From: Neostapfia colusana
Taxonomy: Eukaryota > Streptophyta > Magnoliopsida > Poales > Poaceae
Assembly (NCBI GenBank): GCA_030760725.1
Contig: JASWHV010000010.1
Coordinates: 39,375,760-39,439,759, forward strand
Direction: 5' to 3'
DNA: 64,000 nt
Below, in pieces: positions 46,824 to 56,619 of the stretch (position 1 is its first letter; every line of letters begins with the position of its first letter). Below the pieces are notes generated by a model. It was not told where the DNA came from. It searched no databases and saw only the letters and a list, made by a program, of their open reading frames with translations. The translations under genes and the position numbers were made by a program.

Positions 46824-49800
46824 CTAGGAAAACAATTCCGGAAACTGTGCCTTAAGCTCGTCGTCTCGCTCCCATGTGGCGACCTCTTCCGAGTGATGCT
46901 TCCACTGCACCTTGCACATCCGAATTCTTTTATTTCTTGTGAGGCGTTCCATTGTCTCCAAAATCTTGTCTGGTTGCTCGGCATAAGACAGATCCTCTCC
47001 TACGTCAACCTCATTCATGGGTAACATCTCTTCAGGCGTCCTTAGACATTTCCTGAGCTGTGACACATGGAATACATCGTGCACATCCGATAGGCGAGCC
47101 GGTAACTCAAGTTGATATGCCACTTCGCCTTTCCTCTCCAGGATCTGAAAGGGTCTGATGTATCGTGGTGATAACTTCACTTTCACCTTGAACCGACGAA
47201 GTCCTCGGATAGGGGACACCTTGAGATAAACATAGTCCCCCACGTTGAAAACGAGCTCTCTTCTCCATACATCGGCATAGCTCTTTTGTCGTGTTTGTGC
47301 TATCCTCAAGTTGTTGCGGATTTCCCTCACTTTCGCCTCAGCTTCTTGTAGTACCTCGGGCCCAAACACTTTACTTTCCCCTGTTTGGTTCCAAAATAGT
47401 GGAGTTCTGCACTTCCTCCCATACAAAGCCTCAAATGGTGACATCTTCATACTAGCCTGATAGCTGTTGTTATAGGAGAACTCCGCATACGGTAAGTTCT
47501 TATCCCAACTCCTATTGTTCTTGAGCGCACACGCTCTCAGCATATCCTCAAGGATCTGATTGGTTATTTCCGTCTATCCGTCAGTCTGGGGATGATAGGA
47601 AGAACTAAAATTCACATGAGCTCCCATGGTTTCATGTAACTTCTGCCAGAACCTTGAGGTGAATTGTGTCCCTCGATCTGACACTATCTTCTTTGGCACT
47701 CCATGGGAACACACGATCCTTGACATGTACAATTCTGCCAATTTGGATCCGATGTAGCTTTCTTTCACGGGGATGAAATGAGCTACCTTGGTTAGCCTGT
47801 TGATGATGACCCATATCGAATCATATCCCGATTGGGTCCTGGGTAGTCCCACTATCAAGTCCATACCTATTTCTTCCCATTTCCATTCAGACACTTTGAG
47901 TGGTTGCAATAATCCCGCGGGTCGTTGATGTTCTGCTTTCACCAACTGACATGTGTCACATAGGGCAACATGTTTCGCGACATCCCGCTTCATGCCATAC
48001 CACCAATACCTGCTCTTGAGGTCATGATACATCTTCGTACTCCCAGGATGAATGGAATAGTCGGAATTATGAGCCTCCTTCAAAATCAATTCACGGATCT
48101 CTTTAACTTCAGGCACACAGATTCTTTTCCCGTGCCACACCGTACCTTGTTCATCCTCTCTGAAACCAGGGGCTTTATTATCCTTGCTGAGTTCTCTCAT
48201 TTCTTGTATCTTCTCATTATTCTTTTGACCATCGCGTATGTCTTGCTCTAATGTGGAGTCCACTTCCATGGTGACGGCCTCACCACTATTCACCAGACAT
48301 AGATTGAGTTTTACAACCTCTTCCTTCAGTTACGTAGGCATGTCCTTTAAGCTTAACCTATTAGCTTGCACCTTCCGGCTTAAAGCATCTGCTACGACGT
48401 TCGTTTTCCCAGGATGATAGTTGATGACCACATCAAAGTCGTTGATTAGCTCTAACCATCTCCTTTGTCTGAGGTTGAGACCTGGCTGTGTGAAAATATA
48501 CTTTAAGCTCTTATGATCCGTATATATATCTGTCCTCTTCCCCATCAAGTAATGCCGCCAAATCTTCAACGCATGTACCACTGCGGCTAGCTCTAGGTCA
48601 TGCGTAGGATAGTTCTTCTTGTGTTTTCGGAGCTGCCGGGACGCATACGCCACGACATGCCCCTCTTGCATGAGAACACATCCCAACCCGTTTCCAGAGG
48701 CATCGCAGTACACCGAAAAGTTCTTCTGCATATCTGGCAAAACTAGCACTGGGGCGGTTGTCGATCTTTTCTTCAGCTCTTGAAAACTCGTCTCACACTG
48801 TGGTGTGCATGTGAATGTGATTCCCTTCTCTAACAATTTGGTGAGGGGTCTCGAGATACTTGGAGAAACCATCAATAAACCGTCGATAATACCCAGCCAA
48901 TCCTAAGAAGCTTCAAACTTCCCCGACATTTTCAGGGGTCTTCCACTTCTGCACATCCTCGATCTTGGCGGGATCTACGGAGATTCCTCCCTCCGAGATT
49001 ATATATCCTAAGAAGGGAACTCTCTTCAGCCAAAACTCACACTTGCTCAACTTGGCATATAGTTGGTGTTCTCTCAGCTTTTGCAACACCAACCTTAAAT
49101 GTCCCTCATGTTCTTCTTCATCTTTGGAGAAGACGAGAATGTCGTCAATGAAAACCACCAAAATTTGGTCCAGATATTCCATTAATACCTTGTTCATGAG
49201 ATACATGAAGTATGCCGAGGCATTTTTAGCCCGAAAGGCATGACGGTGTATTCATACAGCCCGTACCGAGATACGAAAACTGTCTTTGGAATTTCGGTTT
49301 GCCTTATCTTAAGTTGGTGGTATCCCGACCTGAGATCAATTTTTGAGAACACACAAGCTCCCCTCAACTGATCAAATAAGTCTTCAGTGCGGGGTAATAG
49401 GTACTTGTTCTTGATGGTTACTTCATTCAAAGCACGGTAGTCTACGCATAACCTTTGGGTCCCGTCTTTCTTGGGCACAAATATCACTGAAGCTCCCCAT
49501 GGTGAGGAACTAGGATGAATGTACCCCTTATATGTCAATTCTCTTAAATGTTCCTTGAGTTCTTCCAGCTGTTTGGAGTCCATCCGATAAGGCCTTTTGT
49601 ATATTGGAGCTGTTCCAGGCACTAGCTCAATCGCGAATTCCACTTCACGATCGGGAGGCATACCTGGCAACTCCTCCGGAAAAATGTCTGGATATTCCCT
49701 GATAATCCTGATCTCTTCCACTTCCACCTCAACTTGATTGATTTTAAGGTCCTTCCTAGGGTTTTGTACAATTATAAACTTCACTCTTGTGCCACTAGGG

Positions 49801-49880
49801 TGAGTTAGTTCCACCGTTCTTGTCGAACAATGGATGATTCCCTTATGTTTGCTCAACCAAATGTTAACTTAAAGCATTAC
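46824..49880 (-). pseudogene. Gypsy-2 pol (RT, RNase H, integrase, chromodomain)
   Basis: Minus strand. It begins at WLSKHKGIIHCSTRTVEL (~49865), i.e. after the protease, then FPEELPGMPPDREVEF, RLCVDYRALNEVTIKNKY and DLRSGYHQLKI. A one-base loss in an A run near 49225 shifts the frame before VVFIDDILVFSKDEEEHE (49130-49160). TGA at 48906, a second shift near 48870, RNase H (YCDASGNGLGCVLM, TDHKSLKYIF, VADALSRK), and TAA near 48330. Integrase: KEAHNSDYSIHPGST, CDTCQLVKAEHQ, MDLIVGLP, VSDRGTQFTSRFW; TAG at 47574. A C-terminal chromodomain (RIRMCKVQWKHH...ATWERDDELK) ends at 46824. Only about five lesions in 3 kb. Confidence 0.93.
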
Positions 49881-50183
49881 GTATTGTCTTCCCAAATTGC
49901 TTGTTTAAACTTAAACTTTTGAGGCCTTAATATATTAAACATTTTCTGAGGGTTCCATGTAGATTTTTTGGGAATCACGTCTCACGCGAAAACAAATGCA
50001 CTCTCAATTCATAAGAGTTCACACATCAAAGCAAAGCAACCTAAAGACGAGGTTGTGGACAAATGCCCATGGCTTTCGCAACTCACATCACACACCAAAC
50101 ATTAACAGACAAATAACTAAGGTATTGACTCGACTACTCGATATCCTTGCTGAAATAAGGGAAAGGACACTAAACGACTCGTA
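49881..50183. other. Gypsy-2 non-coding gap between the novel ORF and pol
   Basis: About 300 bp without recognisable coding. It sits where gag C-terminus and protease would be expected. Confidence 0.6.
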
Positions 50184-50954
50184 TCACTGAGCTGGCTCTT
50201 CGGGGTCTTCCTCTTTATTGCGGCTGCCCTCTGATTCCGCTTTGGGTGGGGAAGCTGCTGGTGGAGGAGTGCGGCGACGCCTGCTCGCCCGACGGTCTGG
50301 GGAGTCAGGAGTCCATGTGTCATTCACGGTGACGCACAGTTCATTCCCATCTCCTTTTTCTCTCGCCCTCAAGCTGGCACGAAGCAACGCCTCAGTCTCC
50401 TTCAGGGTGTCACGAACATCCTGAAGCTCCTGCTGGCACTCCTGCAGTCGAGTGCTGAGCATAGCAGCATCCTCCAAGCACAGGTCCATGTGCTCATGGG
50501 AAATCCCCTGTTGCACTGGCGGGTACTTGTACTCTGCAGTGCCACTCTCACGCTGGAGGACATACATGTACTCAGTCCTGTCCAGGTGGCGACGATTGAT
50601 GTAACTCTGGCAGGTGATGACCTCCCAAGTGACATCGTTCTCAGCATCAGCCTGAGTCGCCCGACAAGCTGGAGAGCGGTGGATCTTGAGCAGCTGATTT
50701 TCATGGATAATCCTCATCTCTGAGCTCCATTCTTCCTGCTTCTCACGGATGGTCCTGGTGGAGCTGTAGTGTATGATTAGCTTGCCCACATTGCCGGCGG
50801 AGTGGAGAATACGCCGGAGACAGCGCAACAAGCCTCCTACTGCCAATCCGTAGGAGTGGTACATCACCGGACTGTTCTCCTCTCTCAGGGCAAGGGCAAC
50901 TACAGGAACTCTCCCTCCGGTGGACTTGCGGGCGGTGCGGATCATGCTAACCAT
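50184..50954 (-). CDS. 256-aa ORF of unknown function with histone H3-like N-terminal motif
   Basis: The only long undamaged ORF in Gypsy-2, starting at the first ATG after an intron-acceptor-like TTTTATGTTTTAG (just upstream, minus strand). Residues 5-17 read IRTARKSTGGRVP, containing TARKSTGG, identical to histone H3 residues 6-13, followed by R-x-P where H3 has K-A-P. The next 130 residues are mixed and without a domain I recognise; residues ~165-215 (DLCLEDAAMLSTRLQECQQE...) predict a coiled coil; the tail is rich in R, P, S and E. No CCHC knuckle and no gag motif. It takes the gag position of the element. It is not a histone gene: there is no histone fold. The function is unknown; a structural or chromatin-directed role is inference. 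Confidence 0.75.
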   Translation of the reverse strand: MVSMIRTARKSTGGRVPVVALALREENSPVMYHSYGLAVGGLLRCLRRILHSAGNVGKLIIHYSSTRTIREKQEEWSSEMRIIHENQLLKIHRSPACRATQADAENDVTWEVITCQSYINRRHLDRTEYMYVLQRESGTAEYKYPPVQQGISHEHMDLCLEDAAMLSTRLQECQQELQDVRDTLKETEALLRASLRAREKGDGNELCVTVNDTWTPDSPDRRASRRRRTPPPAASPPKAESEGSRNKEEDPEEPAQ

Positions 50955-51155
50955 CTAAAACATAAAACATTTAAAATTAAGTTAGATAAGAATTAAACAA
51001 AAATTGTATTTTGAATAAAAGTTCGGGTAAGATGAATAAAGTGACCCCATTAAATGACACCTTCAACCCACACCTTTGTAAAATAGTTTTTAGGAAAATA
51101 GGGTCCTTAAATACGTCCATTTCTACCTAGTTCCATGTTCCTACGGGCAACCTTG
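50955..51155 (-). other. Gypsy-2 leader
   Basis: Non-coding, A+T-rich, between PBS and the 256-aa ORF. It ends with a splice-acceptor-like sequence directly before the ATG, so the leader may be spliced; no donor is proven. Confidence 0.5.
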
Positions 51156-51168
51156 GATCTGATACCAC
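51156..51168 (-). promoter_or_regulatory. Gypsy-2 primer-binding site
   Basis: Minus strand TGGTATCAGATCC, starting four bases after the 5' LTR. It matches the initiator Met-tRNA complement for the first ten bases. Confidence 0.85.
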
Positions 51169-51171
51169 CTC

Positions 51172-54100
51172 TGTCACATCCGGTTTGTCCCAAAGAACAA
51201 CCGAGTGAATATCACATGTATGCCAGGATCATTCTCTCATACATGTGATGACAAATAGTGAAGCATCATTTATTACAAGCCAGGTGTCGAATATAAATAT
51301 GTCTTACAAAGCATACGTCTCGATGGACGATAAGAAGTTCATAATATGTAAATATAACAGCAGCGGAAAATAAATCTTGTGGGCTCCGTCACAGGCGTTG
51401 CCCGGGGGACTCCGTGAACCTAGAATCCTTCTTCGGGTCCGAAGTCTTGGTTATTGAACACCACATCATCCCCTTGACCTGAGCAGCAATTTAAACCAAG
51501 AAATATGCAAGTTTGAGTACCATTGGTACTCAGCAAGTGTGGGAAAGTTATGTCATGCATGGCCAGAGCAAGGAGAGGTTGAACTCATGGTTAAAGCACT
51601 ACGCAATTAATACCTATTACCTTAGCTTATTAAGCACCTACATTACTACACAGGTGAAATGGTCCCAATCTCCCAACCCGTCATCAGAATCAATATACCA
51701 TAACATCAATCCCAATGTTAAGCTCCCCGCTTAACATTCTCAACTTCCAAATTCATCATCCTCTAATCATGAATAAGTCCAAGCCGCTCTTGACCGTGAG
51801 CACGGCTGTCATGACAGTTTTGACTCCGCAGAGTTTGCACCACTGTACCCACATGTAGTGATTTCATCCCCCGTTGCCGGGTGGACTAAAAGAACCTCCA
51901 TTATGCCAGTGGTCACGAACCACATTCACACTTCCCAGGTGTGTAGCCAGGAGATCACTACGAAGCCTTTATAAAGGGATTCCCGACGAGCGTGGGCCCA
52001 CTGAGGTTTCACCCCTAACAGCATTCAAGAGGCTCCAACCCTGTTGCGGTGGCCCCCTCTTGAGCCTTGCGGTTCATATGGTAGTCCAGCTGACACCTAT
52101 TCCCGCACCATCCAACACACCCATACTACGCCGGGGATACACCTAATTAATTGGCCAAGCTGCCCCATCTCAGCATGTGGTTGGCACGGTAAAGCCAGGT
52201 TACATGCTCCATGAACCGGTCCTTAAGATCCAGGCAAGTACTAAACACAAACCCGAGCCTCGTGCACCCAGCACCAACCAAATCATCCAACTTGCCTCGA
52301 TCCCTACCTCTACATAACTCATAATATCTCATTCAAGAATAAGGTAAACAAGTTGATGATCTTATATCACTTATCCCATTCTAAGCATGGCTAAGCATAA
52401 GTAATATGAATGAATGACATAATAAAATAAACCCAACCCAAGCTACAAGGAAACAAGATAATGTAATTCTAGGGAAAATTCCTAGCATGGGTTTCATATT
52501 TCAATTGACAATGCAAATGATTCTATCTACACATCCTAGCATAGGATCAAAGTGGTCAAGGACACTTGCCTTCTTCCTGCTGCTCTGAGAATGGAATGTC
52601 TTGGTCTTGGAAAGGGAGAACTTGCTCTGATGCAGGTTCTACTCATGCCCATACACATAGCAAAAGAAAACAACAATACATAAGACATGGTTCACAGTTT
52701 CACTTCATACAACCCACACATACATACATATGATAGTGATTCACATTTCTAAGTGTTGTGGTTACTCTAGATGTGTTGATTTTTAGCCTACATGCACTTT
52801 TAAACATATGTATATGATTTCTAGCTTTTGTATTCAGATTTCTGTTTGCACACTATATATGAAGTTTAAATTTGAACAAATTCTTTATATTTAATTAATA
52901 TACCTTTTAACTACCAACTTTGCATGAAAGGTAATTTCCTACTCCAAATAGGTTTTCAGATCTTCTACCAAATCCTAAACTGAAGTTTTTGGATTTGGAG
53001 ACTTCATTTATCATTTTGTAATTATGCATACCTACTTTCATATATTTTTCAGATTTATTTTCTATGCCTAAAAGGTAATTTTAATATTAAATAGTAGGAC
53101 ATGTCATCTAAACAGAATAGGTTCTGTTCTAAAATATAAAATAATATATTTTTGAACTTCTCCTCTGATGTGAACTAATTTAAATTTATTTTATCAGTTT
53201 TCAGAATTATTTCCTAGCCTAAAAATGTGTTTCTATAACTAATAAATATGAACAACAATTAGATAGATTCATTTCAGCCTAAAATCTATTTCTAACTCAT
53301 TCTAAAGTATTCCAACCACTAGGAGAGTTTAAATTTGAATTTGCCATGTGTTTGCCGTACCTTTTTAAATTTAAGTCCTAGTCACATATTCAATTTTCTG
53401 ATTTTAATCTCATATAGGGTCAAAAAGGTAAATCCACACTACTGCAGGGTCTAATATATTATTTCTTAAATTTCCAGGGATCTAACTACACATAACAGAG
53501 GGGTTTTCCTAATTTTTATTAAGTTCCAGGGGCTAGATCAGAAGTTTCCGGGGCTAGCTCTTGTTTTCCGAGATCCCCAGGGGGTAGCGCGTAAGAATCC
53601 CGACCTTTATAAAGCGGGGCTCATGTGGACCGCCCGATTTAAAATAGACGGCTTAGATTAGATCGCCGAACCGGTACGCGCGGGTTTTAATTCTACCGTG
53701 CGATTTAAAATAGACGACCCTCAAGGGGCCACGTCGCCGTGGCCGTGTGCGGGCGGCGCTGCCCGGCGGCGCACGGCGGCGGGAGGCGGCGATCTCACCG
53801 GAGATCTTTGGGTTTTCATCCATACTTCCTAAAACCTGGTTTTCTTGGCATAGAACGGTAGAGGGGAGGTCGGGGATCTCACCTCGGGGTTTTTCTTGAG
53901 ATCGGAGGCCCTGGAAGGTGGTCGGCGGTGAGGTCCGAGATGAAATTGCGGCGGTGCTCGCCGGAGCTGCATATAGAGTGCAAAACACCGGGTTTTCTTC
54001 ACCTGCGTGACTCCCCGGAGGCAGTGGAACATGATCGGCGCGTTAGATCAGAAAACCCGATCTAGGATCGAAAGAAAACGGAGATCGAAGCTTCGGTTCT

Positions 54101-54550
54101 CACCGGAGAGAAAAGTGGAGCGCGCTGGGGAATTCGGCGAGTTTCTTTGCGGGAATTTCACGAGGAGAGGCGGCGGAGGATCGGTTTGGTTAAATAGCAG
54201 CGTCCGGGGCTGAAGATCGGGCTGGTGGCGCGGGTTTCCGGAGGTGGTTTGGATTCGGGTGCGGGGAAGTGTCCGGTCGGTTGGCGCGCGCGGGAGGTAG
54301 GAGATGACACGCGGGCCCCGCGTGTCAGTGAGAGGAAGAGAGGGGCACGGGTTTGGGCTGGCGCGGTGAGACAGTGGGCCGGCTGGCGGGTTTCGGCCCA
54401 CTGGCCGGCTGGGGTTTTCTTTTTCTTTTTCCTTTTCTTTTCTGTTTTGATTTGAATTTGAATTCCAGTTTGAATTTAAATTTCTGCACCACATGCAATA
54501 CGTCCAAAAAATTTTAAATTCCCCTCTTTAGCAGATTTTGGGGTGTTACA
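51172..54550 (-). repeat. Gypsy-2 5' LTR
   Basis: Partner of 43349-46779. TATA-like TATAAA on the minus strand at 53606-53611. Flanked by TSD GTCCA at 54551-54555. Confidence 0.93.
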
Positions 54551-54555
54551 GTCCA

Positions 54556-55221
54556 TGATACATTCATATGCATTGTTCTTGATCCAAACATGCTGCGTGA
54601 CCTCCCGATCAACTCAACCACAATTCCTCCTGAACTTGGTTGTTGAACCTCATCTTCTCCCTAAGACTAGTTCAATGGATCCCGTCACCAGCCATGTCTT
54701 GAACTCAAGAAACACCTGCACACGAATAAACAACCAATACTTTCGAGCACAAGTCCTCGACTTGACTCTCGTTAGTTCCGAAACTACAACATCTTACGTG
54801 AGCACCTCACATAAGCATGTTGTAAACCATAGCAAAATGATATCAGCCATAACAACCAAAACACACCAAAAACTTGGTAAAATAATACTAAGCAAACTTT
54901 CCATAAGAGTAAAGCAAGTTCAAAACATTGTAAGTTAAAAGCAGAAGCATTGCAATCAAGCTCCGAACCATACCAAAGCTAGTCGGACCTAGCACCGGAG
55001 CTAGCAAAAACATGTCGGACCTAGCCAAAATAAGTCAGACCTAGACAAAGCAAGTCGGACCTTACGTCGAACCTTGATTGAGCTACCCAAAACAAGTTGA
55101 ACCTATCGCCGGACCTTGCAGGAGCTCGGACCTAGAGTCGGACCTTGTTAAAAAGGTGTTTTGGTAGTATTCAAAAGTTTTATCATCAAAGCCAATGTAT
55201 TCAGCACACATAGGTCTCACA
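54556..55221 (-). repeat. Copia-2 3' LTR, start part
   Basis: Continues the LTR interrupted by Gypsy-2 and holds a U3 repeat array with fewer units (about nine) than in other family LTRs. On the minus strand it starts TGTGAGACCTATGTG, directly after the PPT at 55222-55233. Confidence 0.93.
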
Positions 55222-56176
55222 ATCTCCCCCTTGATGAATGCATTGGCAACACCACTTAAAATCCGAACATTGGCTTATTCACATGAAAAGTTTTGAAAAC
55301 AATTTCCCCCCTTTGTAAATAAGAAATAAAATGAGAAGAAAAACAAAAATACCAAAAATTCTCCCCCTAAGAAGAATCATGCCAAAACACTTGTGAATGT
55401 TTGCAATGTGTGATCAATTCCCCCCCCCCCTTTGACAATGTATTCAGCAAGGTACAAAAGAGAAATTTTAATTTTTTATGAGCACATTATAACATATACA
55501 TATAAAACAAAGCTCATCCAAATCATACTATCAAGTAACTTACACTGTCGTATCAATGAGATACATAATTGTAGTGTAAGCCATGCTAGAGATCAAGTGT
55601 AATTTTCAATTTAAGCAAGTCATGATCTCACAAACTTAACTATTTCAAGACCTGAAAACATGACACTTGTTGCTGCATTTTATTTATCATTTAAAGCACA
55701 AATTTTCATCTTATTACATTTGCAAGAGATTATATGCAGCATCAGCCTTATTCTAACCAACCAAGCCAAGCCTATGTCATTTGACAGTCAAAAGCTTAAG
55801 GACATGGTTTTAGTCATACACAACTTCTTTCAAGTTCATATCTAAGTGTAATGATAAGCCATCTCAAAAGAAGAAGTGCGATGCATGCATATTCTGTTGA
55901 TCTTTTCTCATTTTTTTATTTGAACATAAAAACTCAAAATGTGAGTTGATTAGTTGATTAATTCTTTATGATTAAAAGCACTTGTGAGCATGCAACAAGT
56001 TCAAAACAGCAAGAAAGTTCGACCATGACCAGATTTAGTGTAAGTAATTATTCTAATTACTAGACATGGTAAAAACTAAAAAATGTATAACATGATTAAT
56101 GTAGTAAGAACTTTCAGCATGAAAAAGGAATCACAAAGTCATATATGCATGAAATACTATGCTCATATTATTTTAA

Positions 56177-56555
56177 CAGTGGGATTTTAAGAGGTAGAGA
56201 AAATATTAGGAGGGGTAGGGGACGACCAAGGTTGACCTGGGAGGAGGCGGTAAAACGAGATTTGAGAGATTGGAATGTATCCAGAGACTTAGCTCATGAT
56301 AGGACCGCATGGAAAGTAGCAATTCATGTGCCAGAATCGTAGTCTTTTTTTTCTTTTTTTCTTTTTTCTTCTTTTTTCTTTTCTCTGTTTCTTTTTTCTT
56401 TTTTCTTTTATCTTTTTCTTTTTTTTTTCTTTTTTTCTTTTTTCCTTGTTCTTATATCTCTTCCTCTCTTTTACTTCATTGATATTGGGTTTCATGTCTA
56501 GCCGACCCCAACAGGCTTGGAATAAAGGCTTGGTTGTTGTTGTTGTTGTTGTTGT
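56177..56555 (+). mobile_element. 5'-truncated LINE (RTE-type) 3' end
   Basis: Codes the last ~50 residues of a non-LTR RT protein (RRGRGRPRLTWEEAVKRDL... ending HVPES and a stop at 56340), a 3' UTR containing a long C/T tract (56341-56455), and a (GTT)7-like tail (56534-56555). The conserved RGRPRLTW...DR.AW...IHVPE block and the TTG tail are typical of plant RTE-clade elements. Compared with Copia-1 at 12321-12330, the six bases TTTCAG at the site are missing and no clear TSD is seen. Confidence 0.85.
56341..56455 (+). repeat. C/T-rich microsatellite in the LINE 3' UTR
   Basis: Irregular CTTTTTT repeats of about 115 bp; the K/R-rich ORF on the other strand is an artefact. Confidence 0.9.
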
Positions 56556-56619
56556 ATTCACACATAGACTTCCCAAGTTTCAAAATTCTCCCTCAATTTA
56601 AGCCATGAGGATGCATAAC

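Larger units (their letters stand above)
43349..54550 (-). mobile_element. Gypsy-2: chromovirus (Tekay-type) without gag/protease, with a novel ORF
   Basis: 11.2-kb minus-strand element with TSD GTCCA and LTRs of about 3.4 kb (43349-46779 and 51172-54550, TGTAACACC...GGTGTGACA on the minus strand). The internal region is only 4.4 kb: PBS, a 256-aa ORF of unknown function (50184-50954), a non-coding gap, then pol starting inside the protease-RT linker. No gag domain and no protease active site are present. Pol has few lesions, and the LTRs are close by eye, which points to a fairly recent insertion. Confidence 0.93.
55222..56600 (-). other. Copia-2 3' untranslated region with repeated polypurine tracts
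   Basis: Minus-strand G-rich purine tracts at about 55222-55233, 55304-55315, 55360-55368 and 55419-55434. Beyond these the sequence matches Copia-1 (11371-12400) and is A+T-rich, with no supported ORF. A LINE fragment is inserted at 56177. Confidence 0.75.

Noticed and set aside
50900..50954. The TARKSTGG motif as part of a real histone H3 gene or pseudogene.
   Set aside because: No histone-fold sequence follows; similarity ends about four residues after the motif.
56289..56576. A lysine-rich 95-aa minus-strand ORF.
   Set aside because: Translation of the C/T tract of the LINE 3' UTR on the wrong strand.
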